Below are positions 26,035 through 34,488 of a DNA stretch of 64,000 nt, piece by piece (position 1 is the first letter of the stretch; each line of letters opens with the position of its first letter). The notes under the pieces are model-generated. The model did not search any database, was not told where the DNA came from, and was given only the letters and a program-made list of their open reading frames with translations. A program made the position numbers and the translations under genes. This DNA is from DATDIC01 sp963777625 (lineage in GTDB: Bacteria > Pseudomonadota > Alphaproteobacteria > Acetobacterales > Acetobacteraceae). The stretch spans positions 62,001-126,000 of the forward strand of contig CAVZRO010000003.1 of NCBI GenBank assembly GCA_963777625.1, read 5' to 3'.

Positions 26035-26810
26035 GCCTGCAATACCGAGCTGACCAGAAGCTGCGTGTACGGGTGCTGCGGATCGTCCAGCACCTGATCG
26101 GTCAGACCCGTCTCCACCACCCGCCCGCGCTGCATGACGGCGATACGGTGTGCCAGCAATCGTGCCACCGCAATGTCATGCGTCACCAGCACCGCGGCGA
26201 TCCCGAAGCGCGAAACTAGTGAGCGAATCAGGTCGAGCAGCCGCGCTTGTACCGACACGTCCAGTCCACCGGTCGGCTCATCCATGAATACGAGTCGCGG
26301 ATTGGTCACCAGCGTGCGGGCGATCTGCAACCTTTGCAGCATGCCGCCGGAGAATGTTCGCGGCAGGTCGTCGATACGGTCGGTATCGATTTCTACCTGC
26401 CGCAACCATTCAAGTGCAGCCTCGCGGATCTGGCCGTAATGCCGGGCCCCGTGCGCCATCAGCCGTTCACCCACGTTGCCGCCGGCGGTGACGCTCATGC
26501 GCAGGTTGGCCCGTGGGTCCTGGTGCACGAACCCCCATTCGGAACGGTGCAGACGACGCAGCTCAGGTGCCGGCATTGTCTGAACGTCATGCAGCCGGCC
26601 CGCGGGATCGCGGTACCATACGGTGCCGCCAGCCTGTGTCATGCGTCCGGACAGGACGTTGAGCAGCGTCGTCTTGCCCGACCCGGATTCACCGACCACT
26701 GCCAGCATCTCGCCCGGCCAGAGATCGATATCGACATCGGCCAGCGCCGGTATGTCGCCGAAGGACAGGGACAGGCCGCGTGCCGACAGCAAGGTGGCGT
26801 CCGTGGTCAT
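26031..26810 (-). CDS. phnK: C-P lyase subunit PhnK (ABC-type ATPase)
   Basis: 259 aa ABC ATPase that binds the PhnJ subunit of the C-P lyase complex. Walker A GESGSGKTTLLN, signature FSGGMLQRLQIARTL and Walker B RLVFMDEPTGGLD are intact, and the PhnK-like insertion WYRDPAGRLHDV follows the Walker A helix. It overlaps phnJ and phnL by 4 bp each. It resembles nickel/dipeptide importer ATPases, but no permease lies in this operon. Confidence 0.93.
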   Translation of the reverse strand: MTTDATLLSARGLSLSFGDIPALADVDIDLWPGEMLAVVGESGSGKTTLLNVLSGRMTQAGGTVWYRDPAGRLHDVQTMPAPELRRLHRSEWGFVHQDPRANLRMSVTAGGNVGERLMAHGARHYGQIREAALEWLRQVEIDTDRIDDLPRTFSGGMLQRLQIARTLVTNPRLVFMDEPTGGLDVSVQARLLDLIRSLVSRFGIAAVLVTHDIAVARLLAHRIAVMQRGRVVETGLTDQVLDDPQHPYTQLLVSSVLQA

Positions 26811-27673
26811 TCGGCTGCCTTCGGTAGACCCTGGGCACCCACATGGCCGGCGGTTTGCCGCCGGGCACAGTAATCGGTGTCGGAGCAGACGAAGATCCGC
26901 CCACCACGATTATCCACCACGACCTCGTCCAGATAGGACTCCTCGGCCCCGCACAGGCTGCAGGCGTGCGGTGCACGCCCGGCGCGGAACGGGTGATCGT
27001 CGAAATCCAGCGAGCGCACGTTGGTATAAGGCGGAATGGCGTAGATGCGCTTCTCGCGACCGGCACCGAAAAGCTGCAAGGCCGGCATCATGTGCAGCTT
27101 CGGATTGTCGAACGCCGGGATTGGGCTGGGCGCCGTCAGGTAGCGTCCGTTCACCATCACCGGATAATCGTAGCTGATTGCCACCTGGCCGAGCCGGGCG
27201 ATGTCCTCGTACAGCTTCACGTGCATCACGCCGTAATCGGCCAGCGCGTGCATGCGACGTGTCTCCGCCCGTGATGCTTCCAGCCGGTAGAGCGGCTCGG
27301 GCTGCGGCACCTGATAGACGATGATCTGGTCTTCGCGCAGCTTCGCCTCCGGTATCCGATGGCGGGTCTGGATCAGTGTGGCGTCGCCGGTGACGGTGGT
27401 TGTGCGAACGCCGGCCGTCCTGGCGAAAAACCGCCGGATCGACACCGCGTTGGTGGTGTCGTCCGCACCCTGGTCGATCACCTTCAGCACGTCGTCCGCG
27501 CCAAGGACGGAGGCGGTCACCTGGATCCCGCCGGTACCCCAGCCGTACGGCAATGGCATCTCGCGCGAGCCGAACGGAACCTGATGGCCGGGGATGGCCA
27601 CCGCCTTCAGCAGCGCGCGGCGGATCATCCGCTTCGTCTGCTCGTCCAGGTAGGCGAAATTATAGCCCTTCAT
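26807..27673 (-). CDS. phnJ: C-P lyase catalytic subunit PhnJ (radical SAM)
   Basis: 288 aa enzyme that breaks the carbon-phosphorus bond of ribose 1-methylphosphonate 5-phosphate by radical chemistry. It opens YNFAYLDEQTKRMIRRALLK and contains the family block GWGTGGIQVTASVLGADDVL. The cysteines that hold the 4Fe-4S cluster and form the thiyl radical are in ACSLCGAEE and VCSDTDYC near the C-terminus, in the CxxC...C...C arrangement of PhnJ. Gene overlaps with phnI and phnK are 4 bp. All recognised key residues are present. Confidence 0.95.
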   Translation of the reverse strand: MKGYNFAYLDEQTKRMIRRALLKAVAIPGHQVPFGSREMPLPYGWGTGGIQVTASVLGADDVLKVIDQGADDTTNAVSIRRFFARTAGVRTTTVTGDATLIQTRHRIPEAKLREDQIIVYQVPQPEPLYRLEASRAETRRMHALADYGVMHVKLYEDIARLGQVAISYDYPVMVNGRYLTAPSPIPAFDNPKLHMMPALQLFGAGREKRIYAIPPYTNVRSLDFDDHPFRAGRAPHACSLCGAEESYLDEVVVDNRGGRIFVCSDTDYCARRQTAGHVGAQGLPKAAE

Positions 27674-28752
27674 TCCGCCGCCTCGGGAACCCGAGCAGCG
27701 GCGGCGCGCATCCGACGCACCGCTTCGAGCTCGCTCTGAAAATCAACGTAATGTGGCAGTTTCAGATGTTCGACAAATCCTGTCGCCTCGATATTGTCGC
27801 AGTGATACACAACAAATTCGACGTTCTGCGCCGGGGCTGTTGCGTCTTCACCGAGCTCTTCCGCACGCATTGCACGATCAACCAGCGCCATCGCCATGGC
27901 TTTCCGCTCCGCGTGGCCGAACACCAGCCCGTAGCCGCGGGTGAACTGTGGCGGCACGATTTTCGAGCCTTTGAACTGGTTCACCATCTGGCATTCCGTC
28001 AGTGTCAGGTCGCCGATATCGATGGCGAATCCAAGCTCCGGCGGCTCGATCTCCACCGCTACTTCACCCATGCGGATCTCGCCGGCGAAAGGGTGGGAGC
28101 CGCCATAGCCGCGCTGGGTCGAATAGCCGAGGCCGAGCAGGAACCCTTCATCACCCCGCGCCAATGCCTGAAGCCGCACATCGCGGGCGGCGGGAAAGCT
28201 CAGCGGTTCGCGTGTCAGATCGCCGGGTTCACGCTCGGCGGATCCGTCGGGTTCGATCAGCCCCTCATGGCCCAGAATTTCGTGCACATATGGCGGTGGA
28301 TCATCCTCGGGCGGCCCGACTGGGGCCGGTTCGGGTGCGCTGCTCTCGGCCAACGCGAAATCCAGCAATCGGTGCGTGTAGTCGTATGTCGGGCCGAGCA
28401 CTTGCCCCCCCGGCAGGTCCTTGAAGATTGCGGACACGCGGCGTTGTACCGTCATCGCACCGGTATCCACGGGGCGCGACACGGCAAAGCGCGGCAGCGT
28501 GGTGCGAAAGGCGCGCAGCAGGAATGCCGCCTCGATCAGATCGCCCTGTGCCTGCTTGACCGCGAGCGCCGCCAGTTCGCGATCGTACAAAGATCCCTCG
28601 CCCATCACGCGGTCAACCGCGCGGCCCAATTGCTGCCCGATCTGGTCGAGCCGCAGCGCCGGAACGGCCTGGTCGCCGCGCCGTGTCTCCGCGAGCCAGG
28701 CGTGCGCGTTGTCGATCGCGCGCTCGCCGCCCTTGACTGCCACATATGCCAT
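27670..28752 (-). CDS. phnI: C-P lyase core subunit PhnI
   Basis: 360 aa subunit that displaces adenine from a nucleoside triphosphate to form the ribose-phosphonate triphosphate, with PhnG, PhnH and PhnL. Characteristic stretches are the N-terminal MAYVAVKGGERAIDNAHAWL, the GYSTQRGYGGSHPFAGEIR block, and the His-rich segment HEILGHEGLIEPD. Start directly abuts the phnH stop (28753); the stop overlaps phnJ by 4 bp. Confidence 0.94.
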   Translation of the reverse strand: MAYVAVKGGERAIDNAHAWLAETRRGDQAVPALRLDQIGQQLGRAVDRVMGEGSLYDRELAALAVKQAQGDLIEAAFLLRAFRTTLPRFAVSRPVDTGAMTVQRRVSAIFKDLPGGQVLGPTYDYTHRLLDFALAESSAPEPAPVGPPEDDPPPYVHEILGHEGLIEPDGSAEREPGDLTREPLSFPAARDVRLQALARGDEGFLLGLGYSTQRGYGGSHPFAGEIRMGEVAVEIEPPELGFAIDIGDLTLTECQMVNQFKGSKIVPPQFTRGYGLVFGHAERKAMAMALVDRAMRAEELGEDATAPAQNVEFVVYHCDNIEATGFVEHLKLPHYVDFQSELEAVRRMRAAAARVPEAAE

Positions 28753-29334
28753 CTATGCCTCCTCGACAGCGACACTGCGCGGCAAGGCCATCAATCGCGT
28801 GCCGGCACACAGGATCAGGTCGATTCCGCGTGGGAAGCTGGCATGATTGGCGTGCCAGATCGCCCCGAAGTTGTCCGGAAGGCCGGTGACCGCAATCTCT
28901 CTTGCTTCGCGCAGACCGGGGCCGCGCAGCCGGTACCGGTGCCCAGTCTCCAGTGAAGCGACCTGCAGGACGAAGGTCACTCCTGTCTCGGGTTCCTCGT
29001 GCGATCCCATTTCCAGCCCGCCTATCTCGACCAGCGCACGGCCGGCGAGGAACGCTGCGCGCGCCGGATCGGCTATCGGACGCACGCCGCAATGGAATGT
29101 CAGCCACTCATCGGCGCTGGCAAATGCCGCGTCGAGCCACAGCGACACGTCCCCATCCACCAACGTCAGCAGCACCGAAGCTGTGGCCGGATCCAGCGGG
29201 GGCGGTGCGAGAAGGCCGATGCCTGCCTCACGCACCGATCCGGGTCGCGCCATCGCGTCCAGCATGGCGCGGAAGCACCGCTGCGCATCGGTAACCGGAT
29301 CGGCAAATCCGGGCTGTTCGAGTCCGGTCATCAT
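28753..29334 (-). CDS. phnH: C-P lyase core subunit PhnH
   Basis: 193 aa subunit of the PhnGHIJ core that dimerises at the centre of the complex and supports nucleosidase activity. Family marks include the opening GFADPVTDAQRCFRAMLDAM, the TASVLLTLVDGDVSLWLD block, and FPRGIDLILCAGTRLMALPR near the end. It overlaps phnG by 4 bp and is immediately followed by phnI. Confidence 0.93.
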   Translation of the reverse strand: MMTGLEQPGFADPVTDAQRCFRAMLDAMARPGSVREAGIGLLAPPPLDPATASVLLTLVDGDVSLWLDAAFASADEWLTFHCGVRPIADPARAAFLAGRALVEIGGLEMGSHEEPETGVTFVLQVASLETGHRYRLRGPGLREAREIAVTGLPDNFGAIWHANHASFPRGIDLILCAGTRLMALPRSVAVEEA

Positions 29335-29792
29335 CGCATCTTCTGCATGGCGAAGAACTGCACGCGCGTCGCCGCTGCGCGCGCGGCCAGTGCCGACCGA
29401 CGCTCGTTCTGCTGGGCGCCAAGCGGGGTGATCACGTTGCTTTCAAGCAACGGGCGCAGCTCGGGATCCTGCAACATCGCATCCGCGGCGGCGGCCAGCT
29501 CGGCGCGCCGATCGTCCCGTCCGGCAACGTAGGCGTGCCCGGTAAACCCGCACTCGCTGCGCACCGTGCAGCGGGTCACTGTCATTTCGCCGAGGTTGAA
29601 CGGCGCGCCACCGCCGCCGATGCGCCCACGCACCATCACCAGGCCCGTATCCGGGCCGCGCAGCCGCCGCCAGCCTGGCAACGCACCGCAAGCTTGCAGC
29701 CGGGCCGAAAGATCGTCCGCCGGAGCTCGCGCAGGTACCGCCATCCAACGCTGACGATCGCTCACATCGAACGTGGGAGTGGGGTCGGGCAT
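29331..29792 (-). CDS. phnG: C-P lyase core subunit PhnG
   Basis: 153 aa first gene of the minus-strand C-P lyase operon. PhnG binds PhnI and forms part of the core complex. Recognised by DRQRWMAVPARAPADDL at the N-terminus, VMVRGRIGGGGAPFNLGEMT in the middle, and the GHAYVAGRDDRRAELAAAAD segment. The start is at 29792; 25 bp upstream lies a palindrome likely bound by the divergent repressor PhnF. Confidence 0.92.
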   Translation of the reverse strand: MPDPTPTFDVSDRQRWMAVPARAPADDLSARLQACGALPGWRRLRGPDTGLVMVRGRIGGGGAPFNLGEMTVTRCTVRSECGFTGHAYVAGRDDRRAELAAAADAMLQDPELRPLLESNVITPLGAQQNERRSALAARAAATRVQFFAMQKMR

Positions 29793-29816
29793 CGCGGGTC
29801 GGGGTCCACGTTTAGA

Positions 29817-29826
29817 TGTCTAGACA
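29817..29826. promoter_or_regulatory. Candidate PhnF operator palindrome
   Basis: TGTCTAGACA is a perfect 10-bp palindrome in the 104-bp gap between divergent phnG and phnF. GntR/HutC-type regulators such as PhnF typically bind short AT-centred palindromes of this size in their own promoter regions. Its place would allow control of both directions. The link to PhnF is inference. Confidence 0.5.
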
Positions 29827-29896
29827 GGTAGCCCTCGAGCCGTGTAGCGTCAAGCGCCATCCAACCGAGTTGCACGAGCCGGCCTATGAAGTTCCA

Positions 29897-30655
29897 ATGA
29901 CATTGCGCTCCGTTGCACGTTCCGTTGCCGACGAGATGCTCGAGCGTCAGCAGGGCGTCGCGCTGTGGCGGCAGATTACCACGCGTCTACAGCAGAGCAT
30001 CGCGTCCGGCCGCTATCCGCCCGGCGGTCAATTGCCGACCGAGCAGATGCTGTCACGCCATTTCGGTGTCAACCGTCACACAGTCCGTCGCGCGTTGGAG
30101 GAACTGTCCCGCGGCGGCCTGGTGCGGGTCGAGCAGGGACGTGGCTCGTTCGTTGCCGAGGACGTCATCGAATACACCGTGGAGCCACGAACCCGGTTTT
30201 CGGAATGGGTCCGCCGGCAAAACCGGGAACCGTCCGGACGCATCCTGCGCCTGACCGAGATTGCCGCCGATGCGCAGCTAGCGAAGCACCTGAACCTGCG
30301 AACCGGGGGGCACGTGATCATGATGGAGCGACTCGGATTTGCCGACGACCGGCCGGTCAGCCTGGCCGCGCATCATTTCCCAGCCAATCGGTTCCGCGGC
30401 CTGATGGACGCGCTGAGGCGCGAGCCGACCATAACGGCGGCACTCAGAGCCGTGGGTGTCCCCGACTATATGCGGCAGACGACCCGCGTCACGGCCCGTC
30501 TGCCGACCGCCGAAGAAGCCGAGTTGCTGCGTACCCCACGCAATCGCCCGCTGCTGATAACCGAGAATATCAACGTCGATCATGCCGGCACGGTGGTGGA
30601 ATTCGGGATAGCACGCTATCCCACGCCGCGCGTGCAGATCGTCTTCGAGCCGTGA
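29897..30655 (+). CDS. phnF: PhnF transcriptional regulator (GntR/HutC family)
   Basis: 252 aa. The N-terminal winged helix contains LPTEQMLSRHFGVNRHTVRRALEE, the GntR recognition helix, followed by the wing (VRVEQGRGSFVAED). The C-terminal UTRA ligand domain contains VIMMERLGFADDRPVSLAAH and ends PRVQIVFEP. I start at ATG 29897 (MTLRSVARS); the earlier in-frame ATG at 29816 lies inside the presumed operator. It probably represses the phn genes until a phosphonate or phosphate-limitation signal appears. Confidence 0.9.
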   Translation: MTLRSVARSVADEMLERQQGVALWRQITTRLQQSIASGRYPPGGQLPTEQMLSRHFGVNRHTVRRALEELSRGGLVRVEQGRGSFVAEDVIEYTVEPRTRFSEWVRRQNREPSGRILRLTEIAADAQLAKHLNLRTGGHVIMMERLGFADDRPVSLAAHHFPANRFRGLMDALRREPTITAALRAVGVPDYMRQTTRVTARLPTAEEAELLRTPRNRPLLITENINVDHAGTVVEFGIARYPTPRVQIVFEP

Positions 30656-30664
30656 GAGCAATCC

Positions 30665-31819
30665 ATGCAAACTCTTTCGATTACCGGCGGCCGCGTCCTG
30701 CTCGACGAAGCCGGGCTGCAGCCGGTCGCGATGACGATCGGGGCTGGATTGGTCCGTGCGGTCGATCGCGTGGAGCCCGGCATCCGGTTTGACGCCACCG
30801 GATTGCTGGTGCTGCCCGGTATCGTCGATATCCACGGCGACGCATTCGAACGTCAGCTCCAGCCGCGGCCTGGGGTGGATTTCCCGGCCGACATCGCGCT
30901 GGCAGACACCGAGTTGCAGTTGCTGGCGAACGGTATCACCACCGCCTTTCACGGCGTGACCCTGTCGTGGGAGCCTGGGCTGCGCAGCCTGACCGCCTGG
31001 CGAGAGGTTCTTGCCGCCCTGGCCGCACGGCGATGGGCCTGTGACATGCGTGCCCATTTGCGATGGGAAGCGTATAACCTTGACGCGCTCGACACTGCTC
31101 TGGCCGATATCGATGCCGGGCGGGTGCATCTGGTGGCTTTCAACGATCATACGCCGTCGATTCTGCGAAAGATCGAGGATCCCGTCGCCGCCGCCAAATA
31201 CAGCGAACGCGCCGGCATGGCATTGGACGAGTTTCGCGCGCTTGCAGTCAATGTAGGCCGCCGCGCGACAGAGATACCGGCGGCCCTGGACCGCATCAGT
31301 GCGGCGGCCCGCGCTGGCGGCATTTCGCTGGCCAGTCACGACGATTCCAGCGTGGCCGTGCGCGACGCGTTCCGGGCACGCGGTGCGCGCATCTGCGAAT
31401 TCCCAATGACCGAGCCGGTCGCGCGGGCGGCACAGCGCGCCAATGATTTCGTGGTGATGGGCAGCCCCAATGTCGTGCGCGGCCGGTCCCATATCGGCTG
31501 GGCCTCGGCCGCCGAAATGGCCGAAGCCGGCATCTGCACCGTGCTGTCATCGGACTATTTCTATCCGGCAATGTTGCGGGCAGCACTGATTTTGGCCGAC
31601 CGAGGCGTGCTGGACCTGGCGCGCGCCTGGGCCCTGGTGTCCGCCAATCCGGCACGAGCAACCGGGCTGCTCGATCGTGGCAGCATCGCCGAAGGCAAGC
31701 GAGCGGACCTGGTTGTTGTCGATCGCAAATCTTCGCGTCCGGTCGCGACGATCGCCGCCGGCCGGATCGCTCATTTGACGGCGGGTGCGTCCGCCCGGCT
31801 GTCCTGGAGCGCCGGTTAG
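30665..31819 (+). CDS. Second PhnM-like amidohydrolase
   Basis: 384 aa, same superfamily as PhnM but clearly divergent. The metal motif reads GIVDIHGDAFERQLQPRPGV rather than DLHTDNLERQ, and other conserved blocks are FNDHTPSILRKIEDP, LASHDDSSVAVRD and VLSSDYFYPAMLRA. It starts 9 bp after phnF and is probably co-transcribed with it, facing away from the core operon. It may act on a different phosphonate-derived ribose or be a paralogous diphosphatase. Its stop overlaps that of the convergent GST gene by 4 bp. Confidence 0.85.
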   Translation: MQTLSITGGRVLLDEAGLQPVAMTIGAGLVRAVDRVEPGIRFDATGLLVLPGIVDIHGDAFERQLQPRPGVDFPADIALADTELQLLANGITTAFHGVTLSWEPGLRSLTAWREVLAALAARRWACDMRAHLRWEAYNLDALDTALADIDAGRVHLVAFNDHTPSILRKIEDPVAAAKYSERAGMALDEFRALAVNVGRRATEIPAALDRISAAARAGGISLASHDDSSVAVRDAFRARGARICEFPMTEPVARAAQRANDFVVMGSPNVVRGRSHIGWASAAEMAEAGICTVLSSDYFYPAMLRAALILADRGVLDLARAWALVSANPARATGLLDRGSIAEGKRADLVVVDRKSSRPVATIAAGRIAHLTAGASARLSWSAG

Positions 31820-32511
31820 GCGGCTATCTTCGCCGATCGGGCAAGGCCGCCGAACAGGTCCAGCATCCGGTTCATCCATCCGACGATCGGGTCGTCCGGA
31901 GCCAGCAGCTCGAAACGGCTGACGCAGCGTGCCCATTGCAGGCCGCTGAAGATGATGTAGTCGGCATAGGTCGGCCCGTCATCGCCGCCGAGCCATTCCT
32001 GAGCCTGCAGCACCAGCCGCACCGGCTCCCATGACGCGCGCAGCGCCGGCAGACGCTGCTCCCGCTCCGCTTGCACCTGTTCCAGCTTCATGCCGAACCG
32101 CTCTTCCCGCGATTTGCGATAATAGCTGCGGTCCTTCGGATCGAGGATGTCGAACACGTCGCGCACGATCATCGGGGCAATCCCGGGCACCATCACCGTA
32201 TCCGCCCAGACATTGATGAAACGAGCGTGGGCCTGGCCGGTTTCGCACCCGAACAGGCTTGGCCGATCATCGTATCGTTCTTCCAGATAGGTCGCGATCG
32301 CCCAACTGTCGGCGACGACCTTATTGCCGTCCTTGATGACCGGCACTCGGCCCTGGCCGGAAAATGCCAGCGCCTGCTTATCCGTGAAGCGCCACGGAAT
32401 CGTCCGCACCGCCAGATCCTTGTGGGCTAGAGCCATGCGGCTGCGCCAGCAATACGGGCTGAACCGCAAGGCCGGATCCGCCCCGGCAAGATCATGCATT
32501 ACGATTGCCAT
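31816..32511 (-). CDS. Glutathione S-transferase family protein
   Basis: 231 aa. The N-terminal thioredoxin-like domain includes RFSPYCWRSRMALAHKDL, the glutathione-binding cis-Pro in GRVPVIKDG, and the ADSWAIATYLEERYDDRPSL motif. The C-terminal half is alpha-helical with WLGGDDGPTYADYIIFS, the usual N-capping/hydrophobic-staple region. Cytosolic; substrate unknown. Convergent with the second phnM-like gene, with a 4-bp overlap of stops. Confidence 0.83.
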   Translation of the reverse strand: MAIVMHDLAGADPALRFSPYCWRSRMALAHKDLAVRTIPWRFTDKQALAFSGQGRVPVIKDGNKVVADSWAIATYLEERYDDRPSLFGCETGQAHARFINVWADTVMVPGIAPMIVRDVFDILDPKDRSYYRKSREERFGMKLEQVQAEREQRLPALRASWEPVRLVLQAQEWLGGDDGPTYADYIIFSGLQWARCVSRFELLAPDDPIVGWMNRMLDLFGGLARSAKIAA

Positions 32512-32592
32512 AACGCAATATCACGTGGTTTCAGTCGGGATGCAAGCGACGAATGCTTGCTCCAACGAAATCTCCGCATGAAGCCTCTCAGA

Positions 32593-32622
32593 CTACAACC
32601 AAGCGGTCACGAACGGTTGTAG
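32593..32622. repeat. Perfect 8-bp inverted repeat between GST and MFS genes
   Basis: CTACAACC (32593-32600) pairs with GGTTGTAG (32615-32622) across 14 bases. It lies about 80 bp upstream of the GST start and 145 bp before the MFS gene, in a 256-bp divergent promoter region. A regulator operator is possible; no T tract suggests a terminator. I see nothing else definable in 32512-32767. Confidence 0.35.
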
Positions 32623-32767
32623 GATCAGTCTGCTTACACCTAGGATGAAACGGATTCATTGCGAAAAGGGGGGAGTTCCAACCGTCCGCCGACCATTTCC
32701 ATTCCCCGCGGCTGGCCCTTCGTACGAACGGCGGAATTGACCTGAAGCGTTCGGGCGGGTCCATGTA

Positions 32768-34423
32768 ATGTTGGCCGCCACTCGCGAGAGCCTCATGCGT
32801 CTGCCCGCCGCCCTGCTGCCCTTGCGCCATACCGTCTATCGCAGGCTGTGGCTCGCCTACGTGGTCACCTCGCTGGGCACCTGGCTGCAGAACACGGGAG
32901 CGGGTTGGTTGATGACCTCCCTGGACCCGGCGCCGCTGCTGGTCGCCATGGTCCAGGCGGCAACCATCCTGCCGGCCTTTCTGCTCGCACTTCCCGGCGG
33001 CGCGCTGGCGGATATCGTCGATCGCAGACGCTTTCTGATCGGCACCCAGGGATGGACGATGCTGGTCGCCGCGCTGTTGGCGGGGTTGACCCTTGCGCAC
33101 CAGACCGGCGCCTGGGGGCTGCTGGCGCTCACGTTCGGCATCGGCATCGGTTCGGCTCTGACCGCCCCGGCCTGGAGCGCCATCGTCCCGGAACTGGTGC
33201 CGCGCGGCGATCTGGTACCGGCGATCGCGCTGAATGGGATCGGCTTCAACCTGGCCCGTGCGCTCGGGCCGGCACTGGCAGGCTTTTTGGTCCTGCTGGG
33301 GGGTGCCGGGTTCACGTTCGCGCTGTACGCGGTCTCGATCGGGGCCGTGATCTGGGCGCTGGCGATCTGGCGCAAGCGCCGCCGCGACCAGCGCAGCGCC
33401 TTGCCACGCGAGCATCTGCTCTCCGCCATGCGCGCCGGCACCCGCTTCGTCCGCAACACCCCGGCGATGCGCGCGGCGATGGTGCGCGCCTTCTGCTACT
33501 CGCTGCCGGCCGCCGCCCCGTGGGCGCTGCTGCCCCTGGTGGTGCGCGAGCAGTTGGGGCTCGGCGCCGGGATGTATGGTTTCATCCTCGGGCTTATGGG
33601 CGTGGGTGGCGTGACCTCCGGGATGCTGCTGCCCGCGGTCACCACCCGGCTGAACCGTGGATGGACGGTCTTCGCGGCGACCCTTGCCTCCTGCGCCGGG
33701 ATTGCGCTGCTCGGTGTCGCCCGGCACTGGGCGGTCGCGGCGGCCGGCATGGCGCTGTTCGGTACCGGTTGGGTGGCGGCGTTCTCGGTCATTCAGGCGA
33801 GCGCACAGTTGATCGCACCACCCTGGGTCCGGGCACGCTCGCTGGCGATCTACCAGCTTTCCTACAACGGAGCGCTGACGCTTGGGGCGTTCGGCTGGGG
33901 CTGGCTGGGTAATCTGATCGGCCTGTCCTGGACGTTGATTGCGGCTGCGGGCTCCGGCACCCTGCTGGCGTTCGCAGTCCGCGGCTTCAGCCTCGATTAC
34001 ACGCTCGCTCGCCTGACGGGAGTGCCGCCGTCGGAGCCGATTCCGGACGCTCCCGCCGCAGATTTCCTGCCGATGCTGTCGCATGGACGGGTACTGGAAA
34101 CCCTGCGCTATTGCGTGGATCCCGGACGCCGTGCCGAATTCCTGGAAATAATGTCCCAAGTGCGCCTGGTGCGCGGGCGCGCTGGGGCGCGTCTATGGCA
34201 ACTCTATGAGGACGTAGCGCATCCGGAGGGATGGCTTGAAATCTGGTCCATGGAGAGCTGGACCGATCATCTGCGCGAAGCCATCCGCCTTTCGCCGGAC
34301 GACCGGGCGGTGCTGGCGCGCGCGGCGGCGTTCCAGCGCGACGGGGCACCGCTGGTGGCCTCGCGTTACCTGGCCGTGGACCCGGCGCCGCGCTCCTGGC
34401 GGCATGCGCTCAATAAGTCGTGA
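32768..34423 (+). CDS. MFS exporter (MFS_3/EntS-like) with C-terminal cytoplasmic domain
   Basis: 551 aa inner-membrane transporter. Residues about 15-410 form 12 transmembrane segments beginning YRRLWLAYVVTSLGTWLQNT, with the MFS loop signature GGALADIVDRRRFL. After the last helix, a soluble domain of about 120 residues (from VLETLRYCVDPGRRAEFLEI) resembles a ferredoxin-like antibiotic-monooxygenase-type domain, a common tail of this subfamily. Exported substrate unknown. Start at ATG 32768 or at ATG 32795 (MRLPAALLP). Confidence 0.8.
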   Translation: MLAATRESLMRLPAALLPLRHTVYRRLWLAYVVTSLGTWLQNTGAGWLMTSLDPAPLLVAMVQAATILPAFLLALPGGALADIVDRRRFLIGTQGWTMLVAALLAGLTLAHQTGAWGLLALTFGIGIGSALTAPAWSAIVPELVPRGDLVPAIALNGIGFNLARALGPALAGFLVLLGGAGFTFALYAVSIGAVIWALAIWRKRRRDQRSALPREHLLSAMRAGTRFVRNTPAMRAAMVRAFCYSLPAAAPWALLPLVVREQLGLGAGMYGFILGLMGVGGVTSGMLLPAVTTRLNRGWTVFAATLASCAGIALLGVARHWAVAAAGMALFGTGWVAAFSVIQASAQLIAPPWVRARSLAIYQLSYNGALTLGAFGWGWLGNLIGLSWTLIAAAGSGTLLAFAVRGFSLDYTLARLTGVPPSEPIPDAPAADFLPMLSHGRVLETLRYCVDPGRRAEFLEIMSQVRLVRGRAGARLWQLYEDVAHPEGWLEIWSMESWTDHLREAIRLSPDDRAVLARAAAFQRDGAPLVASRYLAVDPAPRSWRHALNKS

Positions 34424-34488
34424 TCGCGCTTCTTGGCCTTTTAGGCCTCACCCCATATGCGAGCCGCACCGAGGCAGGAGAGTGACAA

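Noticed and set aside
26247..28956. Long plus-strand frames opposite the phn genes
   Set aside because: They are antisense to genes with clear motifs and coupled overlaps; composition is that of a complement strand.
29816..29896. Earlier ATG of phnF at 29816
   Set aside because: It overlaps the presumed operator, has no ribosome site and adds residues not typical of GntR proteins.
32588..34159. Long minus-strand frame opposite the MFS gene
   Set aside because: It is rich in Gln, Arg and Gly, has no recognisable family, and mirrors the codon pattern of the plus-strand transporter.
34424..34488. GGCC-TTTTA-GGCC as terminator after the MFS gene
   Set aside because: The stem is only four bases and no T tract follows.
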